Source: Negativibacillus massiliensis (GTDB taxonomy: Bacteria > Bacillota > Clostridia > Oscillospirales > Ruminococcaceae). Taken from it: DNA of 64,000 bases. Of the stretch, positions 31,800 to 41,400 are shown in pieces. The DNA is taken from assembly GCF_900148495.1 (NCBI RefSeq), contig NZ_FTRU01000007.1, positions 62,001 to 126,000 of the forward strand, read 5' to 3'. The translations under genes and the position numbers were made by a program. Every line of letters begins with the position of its first letter. Position 1 is the stretch's first letter. The notes beneath the pieces were generated by a model that searched no databases, had not been told where the DNA came from, and saw only the letters and a program-made list of their open reading frames with translations.

Positions 31800-33884
31800 T
31801 TAAATGCGGTGCAGCAGATCGGTATAGGTTGGCATTGGCCAATCTTTCTGGTCCACAATGGTTTCCAGTGCATCGCAGCGGGCACGCAGTCTCGCCATTG
31901 CATCACAGACATCTCCTGCCATGTACTGAGCACGGCGATATGGGTCGGTGAAGCTGGTGGACAGATTCAGGATACGCTCCAGTTCATCGGTCAGAGCCAT
32001 GATACTTTCCACCGATTCGGTGACAGTTTCCAGATGGTTCTGAATTCGTTTTGGAGTCATGCCGCAGGCAGTGATCTCGTGCAGGCTCTGGGCAATCTTT
32101 CCGCTGTATTTAATGCAGCTTGGAATGATCTGACGTTTTGCGATTTCCAGCATGGTGGAAGCTTCGATCTGAATAACATGGATATAGTTTTCCAGCTGGA
32201 TTTCATAACGTGCAGAGCTTTCCTTTGGAGAAAAGACATGGTAACGATCGAACAGATCGATATTCTTTGGATCGATGAGGGTTCGGAACGCATCTGCCGA
32301 GGATTTAAGGATCGGCAGTCCGCGACGGATTGCTTCTTCTACCCAATCCTGAGAATAGTTGTTGCCGTTATAGATGATGCGCTTGTGATCGTGCATGGTA
32401 TCGGTGATGATGCGGCGAATTTCATCTTCCACATTGTCAGCTTGTTCCAGACGAAGCGCAAATTCATGGAAGGAATCAGCGAGGATGGTATTGAGCACAA
32501 CCTCGGAGTAAGCCAAAGACTGGGAAGAACCTACCATACGGAACTCAAATTTGTTTCCGGTAAAGGCAAACGGAGAAGTACGGTTTCGGTCGGTCTCATC
32601 TTTCAAAAATTCCGGAATGGCATCTACACCAACATTCATGGTTTCGCGGGTGAGTTGTTCCGGGCTGCTGCCATTTGCAATTTTGTCCAGAATATTGGTC
32701 AGATGGTGACCCAGGAAGATAGAGATGATCGGAGGTGGAGCCTCACAACCGCCCAAACGGTGATCGTTTCCAGCACAAGCTGCAGACATGCGCAGAAGGT
32801 CAGCATAAAGGTCGACGCCGCGCAGGAAAGCACAGAGCACGAGCAGGAACTGCAGATTATTTTCTGGATGTTTTCCAGGTTTCAGCAGGTTTTCTCCGGT
32901 ATCGGTACAGAGCGAGAAGTTGTTGTGCTTGCCCGAACCGTTTACGTTGGCAAATGGTTTTTCGTGCAGCAGACAAGCAAGTCCATGTTTTTTGCTGATG
33001 GTGCGCATGGTTTCCATAATCAGCTGGTTGTGGTCGCAGGCAATGTTTGCGGTGGAGTATTCTGGAGCCAGCTCATGCTGTGCAGGAGCAGCTTCGTTGT
33101 GTTTGGTCTTGCTGGCAATACCCATTTCCCATAGATTTTTGTCCAGATCCTGCATGAATTCTCCAACACGAATCCGGATTCGTCCGCAATAGTGGTCATC
33201 CAGTTCCTGACCTTTTGCAGGTTTTGCACCGAACAGAGTGCGTCCGCAGATTTTCAGGTCAAGGCGCTGGTCATACAGCTTGTAATCTACAAGGAAGTAT
33301 TCCTGTTCTGCACCGACCATTGGAATGATCTTGGTAACGGTCTGGTTGCCCAGAGCGCGCAGAAGACGTACACCTTCCTGAGAAACTGCCTGCATGGAAC
33401 GAAGCAGAGGTGTTTTTGCATCCAGTGCCTCTCCGTTGTAGGAGCAGAATGCAGTCGGGATAAACAGAGTTCCATCACGGACAAATGCCGGGGAAGTTGG
33501 GTCCCATGTGGTGTATCCTCTTGCTTCAAAGGTAGCACGCAGTCCACCGGATGGGAAGGAGGAGGAGTCTGCTTCACCTTTGATTAAGGCTTTGCTGGAA
33601 AATTCCAGGGAGATGCGGCCATCCTTGCCGGTAGTGGACAGAAAAGCATCGTGTTTGCCGGCGGTAAAGTTGTTCATTGGCTGGAACCAGTGGGAGTAAT
33701 GGGTTGCCCCCTGTTCAATTGCCCAGTCCTTCATAGCACAAGCAACCACGTCCGCAATGCTAGGGTCAAGGTTTTCTCCCAGACGGCGGGTACGGGAAAG
33801 ACTTTCGTATACTCTTTCAGGAAGGCGTTTTCGCATGGCGGCATCGTCAAAAACACGGATGCCGAAGATCTCTTCGATGTTCAT
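31800..33884 (-). CDS. glnN: Glutamine synthetase type III
   Basis: It makes glutamine from glutamate, ammonia and ATP. The 694-residue length matches GSIII and is much longer than GSI. The conserved GSIII regions are visible: the N-terminal block THYSHWFQPMNNFTAGKHD, the active-site GAEQEYFLVD, the substrate loop KTKHNEAAPAQHELAPEY, the ATP-binding NVNGSGKHNNFSL and the NRTSPFAFTGNKFEFR block. GSIII forms dodecamers of two stacked hexamers. The gene is monocistronic, with a promoter at 33987-34015. There is no nitrogen regulator nearby. Confidence 0.97.
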   Translation of the reverse strand: MNIEEIFGIRVFDDAAMRKRLPERVYESLSRTRRLGENLDPSIADVVACAMKDWAIEQGATHYSHWFQPMNNFTAGKHDAFLSTTGKDGRISLEFSSKALIKGEADSSSFPSGGLRATFEARGYTTWDPTSPAFVRDGTLFIPTAFCSYNGEALDAKTPLLRSMQAVSQEGVRLLRALGNQTVTKIIPMVGAEQEYFLVDYKLYDQRLDLKICGRTLFGAKPAKGQELDDHYCGRIRIRVGEFMQDLDKNLWEMGIASKTKHNEAAPAQHELAPEYSTANIACDHNQLIMETMRTISKKHGLACLLHEKPFANVNGSGKHNNFSLCTDTGENLLKPGKHPENNLQFLLVLCAFLRGVDLYADLLRMSAACAGNDHRLGGCEAPPPIISIFLGHHLTNILDKIANGSSPEQLTRETMNVGVDAIPEFLKDETDRNRTSPFAFTGNKFEFRMVGSSQSLAYSEVVLNTILADSFHEFALRLEQADNVEDEIRRIITDTMHDHKRIIYNGNNYSQDWVEEAIRRGLPILKSSADAFRTLIDPKNIDLFDRYHVFSPKESSARYEIQLENYIHVIQIEASTMLEIAKRQIIPSCIKYSGKIAQSLHEITACGMTPKRIQNHLETVTESVESIMALTDELERILNLSTSFTDPYRRAQYMAGDVCDAMARLRARCDALETIVDQKDWPMPTYTDLLHRI

Positions 33885-33986
33885 TTCTACTTCTACTTCC
33901 TCTCTGCACGATTTTATTACACAGTTTACAAAATTAAAGCGGACTAAATTGATTCAAATGCCTTAGTTTAGTGCTTTAATGAAATA

Positions 33987-34015
33987 ATAGTACCATCTTG
34001 TACACAGGATTTCAA
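33987..34015 (-). promoter_or_regulatory. Promoter of glnN
   Basis: On the minus strand: TTGAAA (34015-34010), a 17-base spacer and TACTAT (33992-33987). The 5' untranslated region is about 95 bases. The remaining gap to 34211 shows no gene. Confidence 0.55.
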
Positions 34016-34211
34016 GAAAAAAGTGGGATTTCCTTAAAATTAGGGAAATCTGTGGGGTAAATTGGGAAGTTTCATAATATTGGAATTGAATTTATTTTTG
34101 TGTCATGATAAACTGAAAGCTGACTATATCGCGGAAACATTTCCCGGGAAAAAGTTATGGGGTAATATGAGATTTTGGGAATAAAAAGATAGAAAAAAGG
34201 AGTGTGTTGTC

Positions 34212-35867
34212 TTGAAAAAGATGCACCGATTTTTGAAAATAAATTGTATCATGATGGCTCTGGTCCTGGTTTTTGCCCTGACAGGGTGCGGTGCAGAACC
34301 TTCTCTGCTTCGGTATGACCTTTCTGGCGGTGTCACCAGTCTGGACCCGCAGTTTGCGGATGGAGAGAGCGAACAGCTGGTTATTTACAATATGATGGAA
34401 GGTTTAATGCGCCAGCTGCCTTCGGGAGAACTGGAAAATGGCGTGATAACGGGATATGAAGTGTCAGAGGATCAGACTGTTTATACCTTTTCTCTAAAAG
34501 AAGGGATGGTCTGGGATGATTCGGAAAACACACCAGTGACAGCACATGATTTTGTGTTTGCATTCCAGAGAATTTTTAATAACATCTACCCTTCCCCATT
34601 TGCTTCGATGTATTCATCCATTCATAACAGCCAGAAGGTTTTGTCTGGACAGGCTTCGGCGGAAGAATTGGGTGTAAAGGCGCTGGACGACATGACCGTA
34701 CAGTTTACGCTGGACTATGCAGATCCAGCCTTTCTGGAAAGTCTGGCACATTCTTCGGCAATGCCGTGCAGTCAGAAGCTGTTTGAAAATGCAAATGGAA
34801 AATATGGAGCAACCATCAAGGAAACTTACTCCAATGGTCCTTTTTATCTGATGCAGTGGGAAAACGGAAACCGCATCTATTTAAAGAAAAACGATAAATA
34901 TTATGGAGCTGCTGAGGTACAGTCTCCGGGGATTTATCTTTATATGAACCGTGATGTGCAGACTGCTGCGCAAAAAGAAGCTGGTCAGGAGGCTCCAAGT
35001 TATTTTGATCTGCTGATGGATGGAAAATCGGACGGCTGCCTTGCAGATTACGAACAGTATAAAAAGGCAAAAGCCAAGGGTATGACCTGCGAAGAAACAG
35101 AAAGCACCGTTTGGGCATTAGTATTTAATCAGACTCACACGGCATTCTGTAATCAACAGGTGCGTCAGGGATTTATTCGTGCAATTGATCGCAGCGTGTT
35201 GGAGGAATATTTTCAAAAGAGCAAGCAGGAAAATCTGCGGGTATATGATCGCCTGATTCCGCCGACGATTTCTCTGTTTACTCAATCCTACACAGAACAG
35301 ACATCGGTTACCACCAAGAATACATACGATCCACAGGCAGCATACCAGTCCTACCGGGCAGGTATGGATGAACTGGAAGCAGATACTCTGCGGAAGATTC
35401 AGCTTTTGGTTCCGTCTGACAGCTCAATTCCGGAAATGTGCGGGTTGCTGCAGCAGGCATGGCAGAGCACTTTGGCAGTTTCGGTTAATATCGAGGAAGT
35501 TTCCCGCGATGAACTCAGCTCCCGTTTGAGCATAGGAGATTATCAGGTCGCTTTGGTTCCACTGAAGGCATCGGCGAATACTCCAACCGATATTCTTTCC
35601 AGATTTACCTCCTCTTCTACCTCAAATATTTCAGCATACAAGAATCCTTCTTTTGATTCGATTGTGGAGGGAGCAGGAAATTCCCATGACCCGCAGCAGA
35701 TATTAAACCGTTATGTGTCGGCTGAAACTATGCTGCTGGATGATGCAGTTGCCTATCCGCTGATGGTGGAAACCAGTTACTTTGTACTGGGAGAAGGAGT
35801 TTCGGGAATCCAGTTCTATCCTTATGGCGGAAAGGTCATTTTCCGGGATGCAGTTGCCCTGCGTTAG
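34212..35867 (+). CDS. Orphan peptide ABC transporter substrate-binding lipoprotein (OppA/SBP family 5)
   Basis: A 551-residue extracellular lipoprotein. A basic N-terminus, a hydrophobic core and the lipobox LTGC (Cys about residue 26) are clear. The SBP-5 layout follows: SLDPQFADGESEQLVIYNMMEGL, then VYTFSLKEGMVWDDSENTPVTAHDFVFAFQR. It would capture oligopeptides. The start is TTG at 34212 with AAAAGGAG upstream. No permease or ATPase gene is beside it, so it probably docks on a transporter encoded elsewhere. Confidence 0.92.
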   Translation: MKKMHRFLKINCIMMALVLVFALTGCGAEPSLLRYDLSGGVTSLDPQFADGESEQLVIYNMMEGLMRQLPSGELENGVITGYEVSEDQTVYTFSLKEGMVWDDSENTPVTAHDFVFAFQRIFNNIYPSPFASMYSSIHNSQKVLSGQASAEELGVKALDDMTVQFTLDYADPAFLESLAHSSAMPCSQKLFENANGKYGATIKETYSNGPFYLMQWENGNRIYLKKNDKYYGAAEVQSPGIYLYMNRDVQTAAQKEAGQEAPSYFDLLMDGKSDGCLADYEQYKKAKAKGMTCEETESTVWALVFNQTHTAFCNQQVRQGFIRAIDRSVLEEYFQKSKQENLRVYDRLIPPTISLFTQSYTEQTSVTTKNTYDPQAAYQSYRAGMDELEADTLRKIQLLVPSDSSIPEMCGLLQQAWQSTLAVSVNIEEVSRDELSSRLSIGDYQVALVPLKASANTPTDILSRFTSSSTSNISAYKNPSFDSIVEGAGNSHDPQQILNRYVSAETMLLDDAVAYPLMVETSYFVLGEGVSGIQFYPYGGKVIFRDAVALR

Positions 35868-35873
35868 GATAGC

Positions 35874-35902
35874 TTGTCAAGGATTTTCTCCGGTGCTATA
35901 AT
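35874..35902 (+). promoter_or_regulatory. Promoter of the EFR1-type gene
   Basis: TTGTCA (35874-35879), a 17-base spacer and TATAAT (35897-35902). It lies within a longer open frame and rules out the start at 35874. Confidence 0.75.
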
Positions 35903-35927
35903 CAGCATAAAGAAGGAGGAATCCAAT

Positions 35928-36710
35928 ATGGCAAAGAAGGTAACATTGGTTTATTTCAGCAGTACAAAAACAACAAAGAAAAATCTTCTGGCAATGGCAG
36001 AAGGAATGGGCTGTCCATTTGAAACGGTTGATTTTACACTGCCGGCAAGCCGCGAACGGGATGTCTGTTTTGGAGAAGATGATTTTGTCATCTTTGGTTC
36101 ACCAGTATACGGAGGTGTAATGCCGCTGCTGGTACGGGAGTATCTTGAAAAGCATATCAGTGGAAACAATACTCCTTGCGCTATTGTGGCGGTTTATGGA
36201 AACCGACATTTCGATGATTGTCTGGTTGAGATGGAAGATTTGCTCACCGAAAAAGGTTTTCTGGTGACAGCAGCTGCAGCTTGCTTGGGAGAACATTCCT
36301 ATACCACCCAGATCGCGACAGGACGTCCAGATGAATCTGACCTTGCATGGGCAAAAGAATTTGGACAGAAGCTTCAGGAAAAGCTGACAGGTCCGGTACA
36401 GGCTCTGGAAAAAGGTGTTATCCCGGGCAATCGTCCTTATAAAGAGAGAAAACCATCCGCACCGATGGCACCGGTCAATACGAATGGTTGTATTCACTGT
36501 GGAAATTGTGTCAGAAACTGTCCAGTTGGGGCAATCGATGCAAAAGATCCAGGCAAGGCAGATCCGGAAAAGTGTATCAAGTGCCTGTCCTGTGTCCGCC
36601 TGTGTCCATTAGGTTCCAAAGCCTTTACGGCAGAAGGCTTCCAGGCAAGCGTTGCATGGTGCCTTGCAAACTTTAAGGAGCCAAGAAAAGAACCAGTTGC
36701 TTTTCTGTAA
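35928..36710 (+). CDS. EFR1 family flavodoxin-ferredoxin fusion protein
   Basis: A 260-residue cytoplasmic electron carrier. Residues 1-150 form a flavodoxin fold (VTLVYFSSTKTTKKNLLAMA as the FMN phosphate loop, FGSPVYGGVMP). The C-terminal third holds two 4Fe-4S clusters, CIHCGNCVRNCP and CIKCLSCVRLCP. This pairing of flavodoxin and bacterial ferredoxin is the EFR1 pattern of anaerobes. AAGGAGG precedes the ATG at 35928. It is monocistronic and ends at a terminator. Its redox partner is unknown. Confidence 0.92.
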   Translation: MAKKVTLVYFSSTKTTKKNLLAMAEGMGCPFETVDFTLPASRERDVCFGEDDFVIFGSPVYGGVMPLLVREYLEKHISGNNTPCAIVAVYGNRHFDDCLVEMEDLLTEKGFLVTAAAACLGEHSYTTQIATGRPDESDLAWAKEFGQKLQEKLTGPVQALEKGVIPGNRPYKERKPSAPMAPVNTNGCIHCGNCVRNCPVGAIDAKDPGKADPEKCIKCLSCVRLCPLGSKAFTAEGFQASVAWCLANFKEPRKEPVAFL

Positions 36711-36713
36711 TAT

Positions 36714-36750
36714 AAAAAAATCCCGCACCTAAAAGTGCGGGATTTTTTTA
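36714..36750. terminator. Bidirectional terminator between the EFR1-type gene and rsmA
   Basis: AAAAAATCCCGCACC / TAAAA / GTGCGGGATTTTTTT, between convergent genes. Confidence 0.92.
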
Positions 36751-37602
36751 TGGATTTAATGCGTTTGCAATGTCTGCAAACTGCTGCATGGAAAGCTGTT
36801 CAGCACGCAGGTTGGATACAACGCCGGCACGTTCCAGAAGCTCGGCAATCTGTGTTTTGTTCATCGAAAGACCGGAGGAAAGAGTGTTGGACAAGGTTTT
36901 TCTGCGCTGAGAAAAAGCGGCTTTTACAACGCGGAAGAAGTCCTCTTCCCTTTTGATATCCACCGCAGGCTGTTTGCGGATATCCAGACGGATTACAGTG
37001 GAATCGACGTCAGGAGCTGGCATAAAGGAGCCGCGGGAAACCTGAAACAGGACTTTTGGCTCGCAGTAGTAACGCACAACAATCGAAACTGCTCCTACTT
37101 CCCTGCTGCCCGGCATAGCGCAGATTCGCTGTGCTGCTTCCTTTTGTACCATAACGGTCAGGGAGGAAATTGGCAGGCGGGATTCCAGCAGATTCATGAT
37201 GATCGGTGAGGTGATGTAATAAGGCAGGTTTGCGCAGACAGCTACCGGCATATTAGGGAATTCCTCGGCAATCAGCTTGTGCAGATCCACCTTCAGAACG
37301 TCTTGATTCACAATCTTGATATTGTTATATTCGGCAAGGGTTTCATCCAGAATTGGAAGCAGGCGGCTGTCGATTTCGATACAGACAACCTTGTCGGCAC
37401 GCTGTGCAAGCTCTGCTGTCAGAACACCGACACCGGCACCGATTTCGATCATTCCCCAGCCAGGCTGTGCGTTGCCCATCTCAGCCATTCTTGGGCAGAC
37501 GGTCGGGTTAATCAGAAAGTTTTGTCCCAGCCCTTTGGAAAAGGAAAATCCATGACGGGACAGCACATCCCGGATGACCGAGATGTTGGAAAGGTTTTCC
37601 AT
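36748..37602 (-). CDS. rsmA: 16S rRNA (adenine1518/1519-N6)-dimethyltransferase
   Basis: It dimethylates two adenines in helix 45 of 16S rRNA late in small-subunit assembly. The 284-residue protein has the family features: GLGQNFLINPTV near the N-terminus, the SAM motif EIGAGVGVLTAEL, EIDSRLLPIL, NLPYYITSPI (motif IV) and the C-terminal RRKTLSNTL helix. A resistance-type Erm enzyme is less likely because of the RsmA-type C-terminal domain. The ribosome-binding site is AAGGAGC before the ATG at 37602. Confidence 0.96.
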   Translation of the reverse strand: MENLSNISVIRDVLSRHGFSFSKGLGQNFLINPTVCPRMAEMGNAQPGWGMIEIGAGVGVLTAELAQRADKVVCIEIDSRLLPILDETLAEYNNIKIVNQDVLKVDLHKLIAEEFPNMPVAVCANLPYYITSPIIMNLLESRLPISSLTVMVQKEAAQRICAMPGSREVGAVSIVVRYYCEPKVLFQVSRGSFMPAPDVDSTVIRLDIRKQPAVDIKREEDFFRVVKAAFSQRRKTLSNTLSSGLSMNKTQIAELLERAGVVSNLRAEQLSMQQFADIANALNP

Positions 37603-37659
37603 GAAATGCTCCTTTCAGCACAAAATAACGGCTTAATCAAATTTTTTCCATTATAGCAC

Positions 37660-37696
37660 AAACTTCCCCTTTTGGTCTAGTTCAAAGGGGAAGTTT
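37660..37696. terminator. Terminator after the nucleoside operon
   Basis: AAACTTCCCCTTTTGG / TCTAG / TTCAAAGGGGAAGTTT, separating rsmA from the DUF4177 gene upstream on the minus strand. Confidence 0.85.
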
Positions 37697-37719
37697 GTAG
37701 TTTACAGGAACAAAATTGT

Positions 37720-37920
37720 TTAGCCGACTTCTTTTTCCAGAATAATCAGATAGCTGTTTGCATTGCGAACATTTGCCTGTGGTTCCATGATCTGTTTTAA
37801 TCTCCAGCCGCCTTTAGACTCTGCGGTGATGATCTGGGCACAGATTTTGAGCGGAGCATTTGCTTCCTTTCCATTTTCGGAAGTTGGAACTTCAACAAAT
37901 TTGTATTCGTAGTTTTTCAT
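37720..37920 (-). CDS. DUF4177 family small protein
   Basis: A 66-residue protein of the DUF4177 type: YEYKFVEV at the start, then a middle helix, GGWRLKQI and a terminal beta-strand SYLIILEK. It has no membrane segment. GGAGG precedes the ATG. It is the last gene of the minus operon behind cdd. Function unknown; the family may fold as a small alpha/beta domain that binds membrane lipids or proteins, which is not certain. Confidence 0.8.
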   Translation of the reverse strand: MKNYEYKFVEVPTSENGKEANAPLKICAQIITAESKGGWRLKQIMEPQANVRNANSYLIILEKEVG

Positions 37921-37943
37921 GGGGAAAACCTCCTGATTTGATT

Positions 37944-38360
37944 TTAATAATTAAGATTGGTTGGACCAAATCCTTTTGGCAATAGTTGTGCTAAGGTATA
38001 GGCTTTGTAATTTTCCGGACTGGATGCACAGAAAATCAAAAAAGTTTGTGGATTGCAAAATTCCATCATGACCTGACGGCAAACGCCGCATGGGGTGGTG
38101 ATAGGAAGAATATCCGCATCTTCCCTGCCTCCGGCGACCGCCAGACAGATAAACTCCCGCTTTCCTTCTGAAACTGCCTTGAAGATGGCAGTCCGTTCTG
38201 CACAGATGGTCGGAGTATAAGCAGAAGATTCAATATTACATCCAGTATAAATGGTGCCGTCCTGACAAAGCAGTGCAGCTCCTACTGCAAAATGAGAATA
38301 AGGGCAATAAGCGCGTTTTCTGGCTTCCAAAGCAAGATCGATCAGCCTTTTTTCATACAT
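37944..38360 (-). CDS. cdd: Cytidine deaminase
   Basis: It turns cytidine and deoxycytidine into uridine forms, for pyrimidine salvage. The 138-residue protein has the zinc-binding and catalytic motifs CAERTAIF and PCGVCRQVM, and the substrate-binding YCPYSHFAVGAAL. The ATG at 38360 has GGGAGG 8 bases upstream; the GTG at 38369 abuts that site and is less likely. It follows deoB closely, in an operon with deoD. Confidence 0.95.
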   Translation of the reverse strand: MYEKRLIDLALEARKRAYCPYSHFAVGAALLCQDGTIYTGCNIESSAYTPTICAERTAIFKAVSEGKREFICLAVAGGREDADILPITTPCGVCRQVMMEFCNPQTFLIFCASSPENYKAYTLAQLLPKGFGPTNLNY

Positions 38361-38375
38361 ACACGACACCTCCCT

Positions 38376-39560
38376 TTAAGTTGAAGAAATTTCCTGGGAA
38401 ATATCATGCAGAAAAGAGTCGAATTTCCCAGGAAATTCGATGCAAAAATAATCGGCGATAGTCGCTGCCAGGTCACCAAAAGAACTGCGGGTATGAAGAT
38501 TGCAGTTTTGTTTAACCGGATTTCCAAAGCACAGAAGCGGAACATATTCCCGGCTGTGATCGGTAGATGGAGTGGATGGATCGCATCCGTGGTCAGCGGT
38601 AATAAACAGCAGATCATCTTCGCGCAAAAGAGGAATCAGTTCACCCAACTGCTGGTCAAAGCGGTTGAGTGCCTGTGTGTAGCCTAAGGCATCGTTACGG
38701 TGACCGTAAAGCATATCAAATTCGACTAAGTTTACAAAGCACAGACCGGAAAAGTCGGTTTGACAAAGTTCCAGCGTGCGCTGCATCCCCTCATCATTGG
38801 AGTGGGTGACAATTTTTTTGGAAATTCCCTTTCCAGCAAAGATATCGGAGATTTTTCCAACACCGATAGTTTCCAGGTTTGCTTTCATCAGATAGTCAAG
38901 CAGGGTATCCTGCGGTGGGACAAGGGAAAAATCACGTCGGTTTGCAGTGCGAGTGAAGGTGTCAGGGGAATTGCCAATAAATGGGCGGGCAATGATCCTT
39001 CCCACACCATGTTCCCCCTGCATGATCTTTCTGGCAGTTTCACAGATATGGTAAAGTTCCTCGAGTGGGATTTTCTCTTCATGGGCAGCAATCTGTAGAA
39101 CGCTATCTGCAGAGGTATAAACGATCAGATCACCGGTGCGCAGGTGTTCCTCACCATAATCACGGATGACTTGTGTGCCGGAGTAAGGCAGATTGCAGAG
39201 GATGCCGCGACCGGTTTCCTGCGAAAGACGGTTCAGCACTTCTTTAGGGAATCCATTTGGATAGGTCGGCATCGGTTTTGGGGAGACAAGTCCCATCAGT
39301 TCCCAGTGACCGGTTGTGGTATCCTTACCAGCAGAACGCTCTGCCATTCGGCCATAAGCGGCAGCAGGCTGTTCCACAGGCTGTCCAACCGTAACTCCAT
39401 CGATCTGGTACAGCCCCATTTTCTGCATATTGGGAATCTGGAGTTTTCCAGTTGCAAAGCAGGCAGCCAAGGTATTGCTGCCACTGTCTTTATAATTTGC
39501 GGCATCAGGGAGTTCCCCGATGCCAAAGCTGTCAAGAACAATGACAAAAACACGTTTCAT
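38376..39560 (-). CDS. deoB: Phosphopentomutase
   Basis: It interconverts ribose- or deoxyribose-1-phosphate and the 5-phosphate. The 394-residue length is normal. It belongs to the alkaline-phosphatase superfamily: the N-terminal metal ligand is in VLDSFGIGELPDA, the activated Thr is in GKDTTTGHWE, and the C-terminal metal sites are in DLLFITADHGCDPSTPSTDHSREYVP, of which only the key residues DHGCDP and DHSRE matter. AGGAGG precedes the ATG. With deoD before it and cdd after it, this is a deoxynucleoside catabolic operon. Confidence 0.96.
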   Translation of the reverse strand: MKRVFVIVLDSFGIGELPDAANYKDSGSNTLAACFATGKLQIPNMQKMGLYQIDGVTVGQPVEQPAAAYGRMAERSAGKDTTTGHWELMGLVSPKPMPTYPNGFPKEVLNRLSQETGRGILCNLPYSGTQVIRDYGEEHLRTGDLIVYTSADSVLQIAAHEEKIPLEELYHICETARKIMQGEHGVGRIIARPFIGNSPDTFTRTANRRDFSLVPPQDTLLDYLMKANLETIGVGKISDIFAGKGISKKIVTHSNDEGMQRTLELCQTDFSGLCFVNLVEFDMLYGHRNDALGYTQALNRFDQQLGELIPLLREDDLLFITADHGCDPSTPSTDHSREYVPLLCFGNPVKQNCNLHTRSSFGDLAATIADYFCIEFPGKFDSFLHDISQEISST

Positions 39561-39575
39561 AAGGGGACCTCCTGA

Positions 39576-40283
39576 TTATTTGGCAAGAGAAAGAGCAACT
39601 TCCATCATCTGGGTAAAGGCATTCTGACGCACCTCGGCAGGAACAGCTTCCCCGGTGAAAGGGTTGTCTGAGATGGTCAGCAGACACAGCGCCTGTTTTC
39701 CAGCGCGGGCAGCTTCCATATATAAAGCAGCAGATTCCATTTCGACAGCCAGTACACCCATTTTCTGCCATTCAGGAAGTCCCTGAGACTCATCGTAAAA
39801 CCAGTCGGAGGTAAGCACTGTTCCTGCTTTATAACGGAATCCTTTTTCTTCGCAGATTGCAGCAGCACGGCATGCAAGAGAAAAGCTTGCGGTAGGAGCA
39901 AAGGAGCCTGGCAGATGATATTGAGCGGAATAACTGGAGGTTGTGCAGGAAGAAACGGCGATCACGATATCGCCAATCTTTAAGGAAGGGTCGATTGCTC
40001 CGGCAGAACCGATGCGGATGATGGTATCGACCCCATAAAAGTGAAACAGCTCGTGGGAGTAGATACCCATGGATGGCATACCCATACCGCTTCCCTGTAC
40101 CGAAACCGGAATGCCCTGATATTTTCCGGTAAAGCCCAGCATGCCGCGGACTTGATTATAGCATACAGCATCCTGCAGGTAGGTTTCTGCAAGCAGTTTT
40201 GCACGCAGGGGATCTCCCGGCATCAAAACGGTTTTAGCAATATCGCCAGGTTTTGCGTTGTTATGAGGAGTTGGAGCAGACAT
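39576..40283 (-). CDS. deoD: Purine nucleoside phosphorylase, hexameric DeoD type
   Basis: It splits purine (deoxy)nucleosides with phosphate into base plus (deoxy)ribose-1-phosphate. The 235-residue protein is of the small hexameric class: [43 protein letters not shown], and [11 protein letters not shown], which contacts the ribose. It is first in the minus operon deoD-deoB-cdd-DUF4177, so the sugar phosphate passes to DeoB next. A -10-like TATAAT (about 40322) lies upstream on the minus strand. Confidence 0.96.
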   Translation of the reverse strand: MSAPTPHNNAKPGDIAKTVLMPGDPLRAKLLAETYLQDAVCYNQVRGMLGFTGKYQGIPVSVQGSGMGMPSMGIYSHELFHFYGVDTIIRIGSAGAIDPSLKIGDIVIAVSSCTTSSYSAQYHLPGSFAPTASFSLACRAAAICEEKGFRYKAGTVLTSDWFYDESQGLPEWQKMGVLAVEMESAALYMEAARAGKQALCLLTISDNPFTGEAVPAEVRQNAFTQMMEVALSLAK

Positions 40284-40499
40284 AAAAACACCCTTTCTTT
40301 TTTGAAGATATTATCTTTATTATACGCGAAAAAGATAAAAAAAGGAAGCTTAAGTTGGATGAAAAAGGTCAGAATGAACAAATTATAAACTTTGCGAAAA
40401 AAAGGTTGAAGGGATAAGCAGAAATGATTAAACTAGTATTTATACGTATTGAAGAAATATCTGGAGGAGAATTTTCTAATCAGGTAAAGGAGAGAGTTT

Positions 40500-41372
40500 A
40501 TGCAGAGAATAAAAATGATGACCGATTCTGCTTCGGATCTTCCGCGCGAATCGGCCCAGGAACTTGGCATTGACATTATCCCCATACCGATTGCAGTGGA
40601 TGGTCAGGGATATCTGGAAGGGGTCGATTTTACTCCTCGTGAATTTTACAGCATCATGCAGTCGGCAAAGGAAATCCCAACCACCTCGCAGATCTCACCG
40701 GTTACCTACTGTGAATACTATTACAGAGCGTACCAGGAGGGATACACCGATGTTATTCTGGTAGGAATTTCTTCCACTGCATCGGCAACCTATCTGCGCG
40801 CAAAAGATGGGGTAGAACTATTTTTTGATAACTGTCCGGATGCAAAGGGAAAAATCAACATTCACATTGTGGATTCCAAAACCTTTTCTCTTGGATACGG
40901 CTATCCAGTTATGCAGGCAGCAAAAATGAGCAGGGAAGGAAAGACAGTCGAGGAAATTCTGACATTTTTGCAGGACTGGTTTGAAAGACTGGATATTTAT
41001 ATCACAGCATTCTCTTTTGAGTTTATCAAAAAGTCGGGAAGAATCAGCTGTGCTGCCGGTATTGTCGGGGAAGCGCTGGGGATTCGTCCGATTATTCAGA
41101 TCCGACAGGGTGAGATGAAGATTATTGCCAAAACCAGAGGAAATAACGTTGTAGTGCAGAAAATGGCACAGATTGTTGCAGACAAAATCGGGAAAGATTC
41201 TCCATTTTTGATGCTGACAGGAACACAACCTGATGTCGGAGAAGAAATGGAACAGCTGGTTTACCAGAAGACAGGCAAAAAACCAAGCTTTGTTGCGGAT
41301 GTTGGATGTGCGGTCAGCATTAACAGCGGTCCGAAGATGATCGGTGTTGGGTTTTTGTGGCCGAAAAAATAG
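40500..41372 (+). CDS. DegV family fatty-acid-binding protein
   Basis: A 290-residue protein of the DegV/FakB type, which bind a fatty acid and present it to a FakA kinase for phosphorylation. The start MMTDSASDLP is the family hallmark. TTSQISPVTY and the C-terminal GPKMIGVGF are typical too. TAAAGGAGAG precedes the ATG. The dCMP deaminase gene follows after 28 bases. No FakA is nearby. Confidence 0.9.
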   Translation: MQRIKMMTDSASDLPRESAQELGIDIIPIPIAVDGQGYLEGVDFTPREFYSIMQSAKEIPTTSQISPVTYCEYYYRAYQEGYTDVILVGISSTASATYLRAKDGVELFFDNCPDAKGKINIHIVDSKTFSLGYGYPVMQAAKMSREGKTVEEILTFLQDWFERLDIYITAFSFEFIKKSGRISCAAGIVGEALGIRPIIQIRQGEMKIIAKTRGNNVVVQKMAQIVADKIGKDSPFLMLTGTQPDVGEEMEQLVYQKTGKKPSFVADVGCAVSINSGPKMIGVGFLWPKK

Positions 41373-41400
41373 CGAATAGAAAAGGGAAAGAAGGAAGAAT

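Noticed and set aside
31809-33134. 441-codon plus-strand frame inside glnN
   Set aside because: It is antisense to conserved GSIII blocks; no ribosome-binding site.
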